Positions 1 through 8,800 of a stretch of 64,000 bases of DNA are shown here, one piece after another; position 1 is the first letter of the stretch, and the number at the start of each line of letters is the position of its first letter. The translations under genes and the position numbers were made by a program. Under the pieces are notes generated by a model. The model saw nothing but the letters and a program-made list of their open reading frames with translations, was not told the DNA's origin and ran no database searches. The stretch is from Leishmania donovani (taxonomy: Eukaryota > Euglenozoa > Kinetoplastea > Trypanosomatida > Trypanosomatidae), in the NCBI RefSeq assembly GCF_000227135.1, contig NC_018257.1, positions 426,147 to 490,146 of the forward strand. Direction: 5' to 3'.

Positions 1-112
1 GGCCGCCATGAAAAGGCGCGCAGAGAGGCGGTTCCAGCTGCACCTCGCTGGCCTCCTGGGCGATGGTGGCGCGTTCCTCTGTGGCCCCTCTCTTGTTGGC
101 GATGCACAGTAG
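1..112 (+). CDS. Possible 3' end of an upstream protein-coding gene (partial)
   Basis: One + frame is open from the window edge to a TAG at 110-112 and has fairly G/C-rich third positions. This would be the last ~36 codons of a gene that starts outside the window. The visible tail is basic near an internal Met (pos 8), then Gly/Leu rich; no domain can be named. The same codon register read on the opposite strand also looks protein-like, but it meets a stop at 164-166 with no Met after it, so a minus-strand gene start is unlikely. Alternatively the upstream gene ends at the TGA at 9-11 and this is 3' UTR. Confidence 0.3.
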   Translation, partial: AAMKRRAERRFQLHLAGLLGDGGAFLCGPSLVGDAQ

Positions 113-1605
113 GATGGATGGGTGATGGTGGTGGTGGTGGTGGTGGGGAGTGCCGCAAAGGAACTAAGAGCGTACTCTGTCTCTCTCTCTCTCTTCTGCA
201 TTTTGCTTTTTCTTGTATATTAGCGTTTTTCATTTCGCGTTACTTGTGCGTGCTTGCACCCTTGCTGCCCGTGCCCTCTACTGCGAGGCCTCTGACGAGG
301 TAGAGGGGAGGAGGGTGGCGGGAAAGCCCAATTGCGTAGACATCTGCGAAGCGACACACACTTACACAACACGGATGCAGGCCAGTCCTTGCGTAGATAA
401 GCTTTTTGCTGTGTGCTTGGCGTGCATCCAGTGCGCGCGCACTTTGTTGGTTCATGTATCGTACACAGCCAAGCACAGGAATACACACACACACACACAC
501 ACACACACAGAGCGGCTGAAGACGGTGTGTGCCTTTCACAACCTTCTGCGAATGCACCAAGGCGATGCTGGCCACTGAAGGCCCGTTTTCATGGCCGCTT
601 CACTCTGCCTTGTGCCACTTCTCCAGCACGCTGTGGGATCTTACAGAGACACACGTCCCTTTCTTGCTCCTGCATGTGCCTATGCGCCCTTCGCCCTGTA
701 GCGAAGAATAAGAAGAAACGGAGGCAACTCCTGAGAGACGCATGCGTATGTCTTTGTGTATGCCTCGAGCTTTCAGAGGCGTGTGCGTCTCCACCCTCCC
801 CCACTCTCCTCACCACCCCTACCTCTTTACCTTTCCCCGCCTCCTACATGTGCGGGATGGCGTTGTAGGGTCGCGTTTCTTTTTTTTTCCCTTCCACCGT
901 CGGGTGCCTCCCGCCTCCTTTTGGGTTGGCTTCGTCGATGCATCGTGACCGCATCCGCGCCATCTCGCACTCGTAAGCCTCACCCTTCCTTTTCCTACAA
1001 AACCAAGACGCACACCGCGCATCTCACATCGATCAATCTCCTCCCGTTTCCTTTGTTTTCATTTCTCGATTTCACGCTTCTCCTCGCAACACCGCACGCG
1101 TGCTTTTTCTTCTTCCTCAGTTTTGGCACGTTGAATTGAGCAACAGCCCTTGCTTGATCCATCGGTCATCCGCTGCCGCGCAGTGATCAAGTCATTTGCT
1201 TGTTTTAGTATTAGCACAACGGACACGTCTCAAGTAGCGCTTGCAAAAAAAAAAAGAGCGTGCGCATTCGCTTGAGTGTTGTTGTCCTCACATCTCTCTC
1301 TCTCTCTCTCCAACTCGGCGGCTTCCTTGACCACCTTGCGCTCTTGCTGGCTGCACTGCACGCCAGGTCTGGTCGCGGGCTTTTTTTTCCCCCTTCTTAT
1401 CGCTTCGATCGGACTTGTGTGCTTTGGCGTGCTGTTTCGTATTTTTGTGATTTGCGTGTTTGTGTGCAACGTGGTGCTGCCGGGCTCGTGCGCGTTGTCT
1501 TGCAAGAAATCGGTCCGCCGACTCCCTCACATCCACAGAAGCCCGCGCAAGTGAAGCTGTCTTCGCAGACAAGGGAGGGCGCAAATCCATTGCTGACATC
1601 GACTA
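113..1605. other. Intergenic region upstream of pyridoxal kinase
   Basis: About 1.5 kb with no supportable gene. It holds a (GGT)n trinucleotide run near 124-147, CT runs (about 178-194 and 1290-1311), a CA microsatellite at 483-509, and several short C/T tracts. Reading frames here are low-complexity translations of these repeats. It is expected to carry the 3' UTR of the upstream gene and the 5' leader region of the next. Confidence 0.6.
483..509. repeat. CA dinucleotide microsatellite
   Basis: Uninterrupted (AC)n of about 27 bases in the first intergenic region. Runs of this type recur through the window at 5582, 28922, 46346, 50222, 51886, 59700 and 63461. Confidence 0.95.
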
Positions 1606-1638
1606 CCCTCTTTTTTTTTTCTTCCCTCTTCGTCGCAG
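1606..1638 (+). promoter_or_regulatory. Polypyrimidine tract and trans-splice acceptor of pyridoxal kinase
   Basis: A C/T tract including ten consecutive T (1611-1620) runs to an AG at 1637-1638, and only one base separates this AG from the ATG at 1640. In trypanosomatids the spliced leader is normally joined at the first AG after such a tract. Use of this AG would make a leader of one gene-encoded base. A weaker AG lies upstream near 1567. The site supports the start at 1640 over any upstream in-frame codon. Confidence 0.6.
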
Positions 1639-1639
1639 C

Positions 1640-2551
1640 ATGATGACGGATGATAAGCACGTGCTATCGATTCAGTCCCATGTGACGCACGGGTATGTGG
1701 GCAACAAGGCCGCTACGTTTCCGCTGCAGCTCCACGGCTTCGACGTCGATGCCATCAACACGGTGAGCCTGTCGAACCACAGCGGCTATCCAGTCATCAA
1801 GGGCCATCGCATGGATCTCGAGGAGTTCACCACTATCATGGAGGGCCTGCGCGCCAACGACTTCTTGAGCGACTACGCCTATGTTCTGACCGGGTACATC
1901 AACAACAGAGACATCGTCCGACAAGTGGCGGCGACCGTCGCCGAGATTCGAGAGGCGCGTCAGAAGCAAGGTAAGAAGGATGCCGTATTCTTCTGTGACC
2001 CCGTGATGGGCGACGACGGGAGACTGTACTGCAAGGAGGAGGTGGTGGAGGCGTACAGGGAGCTGCTCACCCATGCGGACGTTGCAACGCCGAACTACTT
2101 CGAGGCGTCGATCCTGAGCACTGTGGAGGTAAAGGATCTCGCATCGGCGATTGAGGCCGCTAACTGGTTTCACACGCAGGGCACGCCCACCGTGGTGATT
2201 AAGTCCTTCGCAATGGCAGACGACCCGACACACCTTCGCTTCTTGCTCTCTTGCCGCGACAAGGCGACCGGGTCGACGAAGCGCTACACGGGGGTGGTGC
2301 CGTACCACGAGGGGCGCTACACGGGGACGGGTGACGTCTTTGCCGCCTCGCTGGTGGCGTTTGCGCACAGCGACCCCATGGATTTGGCAGTCGGCAAGGC
2401 CATGGGGGTGCTGCAGGATCTTATCAAGGCCACAATTGAGCGCGGCGGCTCTGGTAAAGCGACGCTGAGCTCGCGTGAGCTGCGCGTGACGAGCTACCCG
2501 GACCGGCTGCAGCATCCGTCCTCCGTGGCCCTGGTGACACCGTTGCCGTAG
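1640..2551 (+). CDS. PdxK: Pyridoxal kinase
   Basis: ATP-dependent kinase that phosphorylates pyridoxal, pyridoxine and pyridoxamine in the cytosol, the salvage route to pyridoxal 5'-phosphate. The 303-residue product matches the usual length of the family. Its N-terminus carries the substrate-lid features (SIQSHVTHGYVGNKAA at about 9-24), the core has the CDPVMGDDGRLY segment near residue 115, and the C-terminal part has the ribokinase-superfamily GTGDVFAASL motif, with Asp232 the expected catalytic base. The frame is open further upstream but has no ATG there, and the polypyrimidine/AG ends one base before this ATG, so 1640 (or the adjacent ATG at 1643) is the start. Identification is secure. 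Confidence 0.95.
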   Translation: MMTDDKHVLSIQSHVTHGYVGNKAATFPLQLHGFDVDAINTVSLSNHSGYPVIKGHRMDLEEFTTIMEGLRANDFLSDYAYVLTGYINNRDIVRQVAATVAEIREARQKQGKKDAVFFCDPVMGDDGRLYCKEEVVEAYRELLTHADVATPNYFEASILSTVEVKDLASAIEAANWFHTQGTPTVVIKSFAMADDPTHLRFLLSCRDKATGSTKRYTGVVPYHEGRYTGTGDVFAASLVAFAHSDPMDLAVGKAMGVLQDLIKATIERGGSGKATLSSRELRVTSYPDRLQHPSSVALVTPLP

Positions 2552-3415
2552 GTGAAGGGGGGGGGGCTTTTGACGTAGAGAACAAGTATCGTAGCACGCA
2601 TGCAGAGAGTTGTCTGGCCCACGGTGTAATCGAGCGTTGCAGTATCTATACACCCGTCGAGACAGTGCGGCCCCCCTCTCCTCCTCTTTTGGCGGGTTTA
2701 TCTCGGCGGCGCACACACGCTGATAAGGCGGTGAGGGACGGAGGGGGGAGAGGGGCCTGCGCAAAATTAAAAACACGAACACCGTCCGCCCACTCACGTA
2801 TGCATGAATGCGAAGGGGCCGCCTCGGCGATCGGTATTGAAGGGTGGGGGTGGGGAGTGAGCGCAGTCGCTTGAGTGATTCCTGTGCCTGCATCGCTCTG
2901 CACTGATCCGATGCTGACACTCGACTGTGCCAGTCGCACAGGGGAGGGGCTAGTGGGTGTGGGAGATCAGACAGCTTGGAACCTCGCCCCCGCCCCCGCT
3001 CTGTCTGGCACTTCCGTAGCCGATTTGGAAAACGCGGAGCCAGATGGCTCGCGTGCGAGCGTGCGCTCACCCGTGATGGCCTTCAGGGAAGCAGGCGACC
3101 GTCCCTCTCTTTTCTCACTGCCTGAAACTTTTCATCGCTCCTTCGCCCTCTGCTGTGTGTGTCCTTCTCTTCTGAATTGCTTGGCACGTCTTCTCTCCAT
3201 TCATGTTCACCGTCCCCATGCACCGACGCTGTCGCTGCCCTTGTGCCCTCCCCCCGGCCGTGTCGTCATGGATTTGCACGTGCCCTGGCGAGGGGCGCTG
3301 CGCTCACCAACGAACGAGCGCCGTTCCCGCGTTTGAGAGCGGCGGCCGAGAAACGAGAGACGTGGCGCGCAAGCCCCTCGCTCCGCTTTTTCGCCCTCGC
3401 ACGCCCAAAGCCTGC
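2552..3415. other. Intergenic region
   Basis: About 860 bases between pyridoxal kinase and the acetyltransferase. A G-run follows the stop and there are scattered C/T tracts (for example 3100-3180). I see no gene or recognisable RNA in it. Confidence 0.6.
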
Positions 3416-3429
3416 TTTTTTTTTTCCAG
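3416..3429 (+). promoter_or_regulatory. Oligo-T tract and likely trans-splice acceptor of the acetyltransferase
   Basis: Ten T followed by CCAG, the AG being at 3428-3429; further AGs follow at 3435 and 3439. All lie 27-38 bases before the ATG at 3466. They leave an upstream ATG (3447) inside the predicted leader. Confidence 0.55.
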
Positions 3430-3446
3430 TTTCCAGGGAGCGCTGT

Positions 3447-3473
3447 ATGCCCCGTTTGCACTCCAATGCGTGA
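3447..3473 (+). promoter_or_regulatory. Overlapping upstream ORF at the acetyltransferase start
   Basis: An ATG at 3447 opens an 8-codon frame whose TGA (3471-3473) lies just past the main ATG (3466), so it overlaps the start in another frame. No AG lies between 3449 and 3466 to splice it away. It could lower initiation at 3466 if the predicted acceptor is used. Confidence 0.45.
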
Positions 3474-4521
3474 CGGGCATCTTGCACCGACGGCGACCGC
3501 GAGTCTTGCCGCGCAGTTCAGCGTGTACTGCCTAGAGAAGCCAAGGCAGGATGTGAGCGACGACGACGCAGCAGTGCCCGCGCGCGAATCGGCACCGACC
3601 TCGTTACCATCAAAGGCGGATCTTGCAGCACCCCTTTCCTACCTCGATGTGGTGCAGCAGCTCGACGGAGACGATGAGTGGTCTTTCGCACCCTATCCTC
3701 GGTGCAGTCGTGCGCAGCTGCTGCAGGTGCACGCTTACTGGGTGGCCATTCGGAGTTCGGCAGCACCAGAGACGTGGAAACCAAGCTGGCCGAAGGCCAG
3801 CGACGGTGCGTCTGAGGTGCAAAAAAGCGAGGAGAGTGCTTCGATCAGAAGTGCGGAAGAGGCGACTACAACACCAAGGTGCTTGTGCGACAGAGATGAC
3901 GGGTGCTCGGCGGGCTCGTGTCCGAGTGCCGACGCGCTACGGCTTGCCTGTGTTGTTGGCATCGTGTGGGTGCGTCTATCAGCGAGAACCCCTTCCACTT
4001 ACTCTTTGGTGAATCGCCGAACACCGCACAACGGCCAAGTCAGCGCTGGCAGCGCGATCGCGGACTCGCCAAGTGTCAGCCTGTGCCGCCCTTCTGTGGA
4101 GGGTTACATTCAAGTTGTCGTGACCCACCCACACTACCGGCGTCGCGGGCTTGCTTCATGGCTGCTCACGCAATGCTTGGCGTGCACAGAGGCACCAGCG
4201 GGTGTGTTCGCTTCTGACCGGCGTGATGGTGTGGCATATGCGATCGAGCGCTGGCACCTGCACACGTTGGCTGCGACGCGGCGGGCGGCAAAGCGTTCTC
4301 GCGGCGACGAAGAGACGTGGACGTGCCAGCAGGATCACCCACGACCCGATCAGCACCATCAAGATGCCAATCACCGGAGGTCGGAGGGAGAAGGCAGCGA
4401 GGCAGTGGTAGCTGCCACGCTTGCCATGTACCGTCGACTGGGATTCCACGAGCGGCGCTACCTTGCGCGGTACTACGCCGGTAAAAACGACGCTGTGGAG
4501 TTGATGAAGATGTGCTTGTGA
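3466..4521 (+). CDS. GNAT-family N-acetyltransferase, NAA50/NAA60-like
   Basis: Predicted 351-residue acetyl-CoA-dependent acetyltransferase. The acetyl-CoA-binding core is clear: a beta4 strand running into HYRRRGLASWLL (about 225-236), matching the R/Q-x-x-G-x-G/A pyrophosphate loop. It is followed by a WHLHTLA strand near 260 and a C-terminal MYRRLGF plus RYLARYYAG segment resembling the tyrosine-rich end of N-terminal acetyltransferases NAA60/NAA50. It is longer than those enzymes because of a polar insert before beta4 and a ~45-residue Arg/His/Gln-rich insert before MYRRLGF. The start is the first ATG in frame and lies just after a T-tract/AG. Substrate (probably protein N-termini) is inference; another GNAT subgroup is possible. 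Confidence 0.75.
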   Translation: MRDGHLAPTATASLAAQFSVYCLEKPRQDVSDDDAAVPARESAPTSLPSKADLAAPLSYLDVVQQLDGDDEWSFAPYPRCSRAQLLQVHAYWVAIRSSAAPETWKPSWPKASDGASEVQKSEESASIRSAEEATTTPRCLCDRDDGCSAGSCPSADALRLACVVGIVWVRLSARTPSTYSLVNRRTPHNGQVSAGSAIADSPSVSLCRPSVEGYIQVVVTHPHYRRRGLASWLLTQCLACTEAPAGVFASDRRDGVAYAIERWHLHTLAATRRAAKRSRGDEETWTCQQDHPRPDQHHQDANHRRSEGEGSEAVVAATLAMYRRLGFHERRYLARYYAGKNDAVELMKMCL

Positions 4522-5864
4522 CTTTTCCTGCTGTTCGCAACAACTAGTGTGCCGACATGTCGGGAGGCTCGGCAGGAGGGGGAGAGGGGGGAGGTGGCAC
4601 ACGTGATGCATGTGCGGCTTTCGCTCTGCACCAACGTACTTGTCGATCGCCCATGGCGGCATGAGCACTTCGTGGATGGTCCAACGACTGACGGAGTTCA
4701 GAGAGCGAAGTGCGGTGCCTCGAGCCATAGGCAGGGTTTCTGCTCGTGGGGGTGTCTCTGCTCTCATGCTGCCTTGGCGGGCATTGGCTGACCTCACGGC
4801 TGCTCTGCTCACGCGCGGTCGTCTGTGTGTGGGTACGCGTGCACATTGTCACGAACCTGTGAACTCATCAGGGCCACCGTTTGCGTTGAGGACGAGAAGT
4901 AATCGAAGGACGAACGAAAAGGCACACTCTCTACGTGGCAGCTTCGTACCTGCTCATTGCCCTTCCCCTCTTCCCCTACTGGCGCTGTGCTGACGAGATG
5001 CACCAGCGTGCGTGGGCGTGTGTGCCCTTTTACGCGACGGAGAGGCTCTGCGCGCGGCTCTTGGTGCTTCCCGCGGCGCTTTCTGCGCGTGGGCGTGGAG
5101 TGAAGCCGCACCGTGTGCTTAGCGCTTCAACCCTTCAAACTCCTCTGTCGCTGTGATGCTTTCGAGTATCTGGTCTCTCTCTCTCTCTGCATCGAACTGT
5201 GTGCGCTTGTGACACGCCAAACTACCGGCACGCACACAACACCAACAAAAAGAAGCCAGGCAGCTGCACTTTCACGTTCGAAGCTGCGCGTAGAGGACGC
5301 AAGCGCGCGCGGTTGCGTATTCACTTTGGAATCTTCTTTTTCGTTTCCTGGCGCTCTCGCCACGCACATATACATACACACACACAGATAGAGTGGGCGA
5401 CTGGGCGTTACTTGTACTCTACCTTTCTCCCTCCCCTACCCCCATCCATACATACGCGCTTGCACTGTCGACGGATCTTGATAAGCCCTTTGAACACACA
5501 TAGACGTGAAGCTCAGCTCAGAACGTGCAGCGCCATTGAAGGCCATCCTCCTCCTCAACGCGGCTGCGAGGAAGTCTCAGCCACACACACACACACACAC
5601 GCAGACACGCACGTGTAATCACGCAGAGCCATAAACCTTTTCACCACCGCATAGAGGAACTTTATCAAACGGCGTCTCGCTCGCGCGCGCGTGTGCACAC
5701 AGACGTAGAGGAGGTGAAACAACGCAACAACAACAGCACATACTCAGAAAACAGCGCGCCTATACCGATTTAAGGGCACGCTTGCTGGGAGGGGTCACGT
5801 GGATCACCACCCACCCACGTCTACCCCCACCTTCATCTCCATTCCTTCTTCCCACCGCCACAAA
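4522..5864. other. Intergenic region
   Basis: About 1.3 kb with no supportable gene. The first 350 bases are GC-rich with purine-rich patches. The rest has C/T tracts (about 5425-5450), a CT run near 5171-5187 and a CA microsatellite at 5582-5600. The 45 bases before the next ATG are pyrimidine-rich with no AG, so that gene's acceptor must lie further upstream (candidates near 5707 and 5788). Confidence 0.55.
5582..5600. repeat. CA dinucleotide microsatellite
   Basis: Short (CA)n run in the leader region of the 1990-residue gene. Confidence 0.9.
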
Positions 5865-8800
5865 ATGCCGTTTCCTTCGGCGGCGTCCTTCACGCAGGCA
5901 AAGTGGCTCGCCTTCTTTGCTGAGCTGACAGCCAAGCTGACGCACCACAATGCACTCGTCGTCATGGAAGGTGCTGAGCTGCTGAAGCGGCTGCTGCTGT
6001 CTCGCGTGTCGATTGCGGCGGTGCTGCAACAAGGCGACCTGCTCGTGCGCCTGCTTGACGCGTGGCGAGGCTGCGTCCTCGCCGAGCACCCGAGCAAGTT
6101 TCTGCATCACCGCGATGAGACCAACTTCGCCTTCCCGGCACCGCCATCACCGTCAGCGGCCGTCGCCCTCAACGATGAGCTCAGCTTTGTCCTCGCCGAG
6201 TCTATCTCGCAGTGCATCGACCTCATGGTCTCGCTCCACGCAGACGGCGACCCGTACTACAGTCTGCTGGTCTTGGCCCGCGCAGGCCCCATGCTGGAGG
6301 TGCTTGTTGATGTGATACGGATGGCGCCGCCGCAGATCTACGGCATCACGGCGAGTCTTCTGCAGCAACTGCTGGCACTCCCGCTTGGGCGTGACTCGGT
6401 CGGCGGCGCAGATGGGGCGCGCGGCGAGGGCACACAGCGGGGCTTTGACAAGGCAACGCTAGCTCAGCTGCGGAAGTCGATCCCGCTGCAGCAGCATGTC
6501 CGCTCCCTCGTGGAGGCAATCCAGGGGCACGGGGTGCTGCTGCAGCACGCCGCCGACACACTGGCAGAGCTCCTCGCGGGGCAGCAGGGACCTCGCCGAT
6601 TTGCTGCTATCGCTCTCTTCAACCAAGCCTCGAAGCGGCTTCGCAAGCATCAGCTTCGGCGCGGCGGCGCATCCTCTGCGGCGACGTCTGCGCCAGGCAG
6701 TGACGCCATTCCTGGCATGCCGCCACAAAGCCGCTGCGACGCGCGGGAGTCCACTGTGGACGACTCCGACTTAAATGTCACCATCACCGGAGCGGCGCCG
6801 GCGCACAGGGCGTCACCGTCGCCGTCACCGTCACCTGGTGCTGTTACGCCGTGCGCGCTCGATGATTTGGAGCGTGGACTGCGATCACCTGCAAAGCGCC
6901 GCCACGGCGGTGCAGCGGCGCCGCTGGGTGAAGCAGAGGAAGCTGGTGGCGCTGCTGCTGCTCGAGGTGGCGTCTCCCTTGCAAGGGATGCAGCGCGATT
7001 TCCCTCGCCACCCGCCGCGAACCCTGCCGCGGATTCGGACAAGCCACCAGCACCGCCCTCGCCGTCGCACGACATAAGTGACATGGTGGATGCCGAGCCG
7101 CAGCGCCTCGCGTGTGCGGTGCCGCTGACCGTGGCCGAGGAGGCACTGCGGCACCTCGCTTCGTCTCGCTCGCATGACGACTTCTTTGCCGCCTTTGACT
7201 GGCTCTGGTGTTTGACTGTCGCCGACGCGCCCGTTGTCGGAGCGGCGCTGACGCCGGAGATGCTTCGCCGCAGCCTCGGGCGATACCTGACGGCAGCTCC
7301 GCGGACCCGCCGCGATCGTATCCTGTTCACACTTCTGCTGCTTTGGATTGGCCATGTGCACTCTGTAAACGCTCTGCGCGAGGAGACGCATAGCTGCGTG
7401 CTGGAGGTGTCTGCCTCGGCGCTGCTGCCCATGCTGCGCACCGAGCTGGCCAAGGATGGCGAGCGAGCGTCCTCTGGACAAGGGCGCGACAACAGCAGCA
7501 AGCAAGGAATTTCCTCGCTGACTGTCTCGGCCATCACACCGACGAACACGAACATCGCGGCCACTACGAGTGCTACGATGCTATCGACCCAAGAGACAGT
7601 GGGCCCCCTGGGTTACGGCGACATCGGCGTTGACCCGATGGTGGCCGGCCTTTCTCTCGACCCCTCCTCGTTCCGCCGTGGAGAGGGCCGCGACAACGGC
7701 AGCTACCCAAGTGCGATTGGCTCCGCGTTGCTCCCGTACGCAGCGGCCCGCAAGGCGCAGGAGGCGGCGGTGCTGCTACGTCCCTCCATCGGGGTGATTT
7801 TGCTCTCCTTTCTGCTGAACATCCATGCTGGCGCCGCAGTCCACGCACAACGCGTGTGGGTCTCGCAGGGGCGTGTCCTTGAGGTGGCGCAGATGGCCGT
7901 CCGGCGCGCGCAGGGCTGCCGATCTGCTCTCCTCGACACTCCCACCAACATCGATGGTGCTCTCTCGGATGAGGTCTATCTGGAATACGCGCTACGCAGC
8001 GTGCGGACCGACGCGACGACGGTGGCGGTGCTCGGGTGCCGTCTGGTGGCCGCCGTGCTGGGGGATGAACTGCGCTGGGGCGCGGCTGCGCGCGACAGCT
8101 CGACAGCGAAGCCCGCACCGACGGAAAAGGCTCAGGCGGAAGGGAACGCCGCCGCCGCGTCGATTCAGGCTGAACTGGCGCTTTCTGCCCAGTCACTGAT
8201 ACCGCTGCTGGTCGACATGGCGGTCAACAACCCTGATGTTACGGCCGCGCAGGAGAGTGGGGCGGCTTCTCCGGTGCATCACGTGCCCTTGAATTTGCGC
8301 TGCTCAAGGTACACCTCTCTTGGCGAGTGCTCCCTAGTGGCGCTGGACGCGTGTCTGCAGTATCACGCGCAAGCAGGTCATCTGCGCAGCCGCGGAGATG
8401 TTCCGATGAGCGTTTCGGGCTTCGCGATCGAGGACCTTGTTCGAGTTCTTCCGAGTCTCACGTGTGCGTCGCAGTGCAGCGTGCACCCCCCGGTGCGCGC
8501 GGTGCCGTATCGTCTTCTGTTGTACGTGAGTCAGCGCCTGGAGGAGGTGCTGGTGGTTCTCAGACACATGCCCTCGCTGGCCAGCGCAGCTGTCTCGTGC
8601 GTGTTGGACTACGGTCCCCGCGCCGCACAGTGGGAGGCGGCTGCCGCTGCTGAATGGCTGACGGTGCTGGTGGACTTGCTGATCGGCGCAGAGACAGCGA
8701 AACAGACCGCAGCGCCATCGTGCGAGGGGAAGCCGCCATCTCCGTCGCAACAGCGCCGTCGCCTGCCCACTGCGGCCGAGCTGCTGAACGAGTACTTCCA

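Noticed and set aside
1..163. Minus-strand gene start (divergent strand switch) at the left edge
   Set aside because: The protein-like minus frame meets a stop at 164-166 and has no Met after it, so it cannot begin here without a cis-spliced exon.
1664..3070. Long minus-strand frame opposite pyridoxal kinase (468 codons)
   Set aside because: Antisense shadow of a high-GC gene; rich in Arg/His/Leu, extends past the gene into simple sequence, no domain.
6650..7564. Minus-strand frame of about 300 codons opposite the 1990-residue gene
   Set aside because: Antisense shadow; Ser/Ala/Arg-rich composition mirrors low-complexity codons on the + strand.
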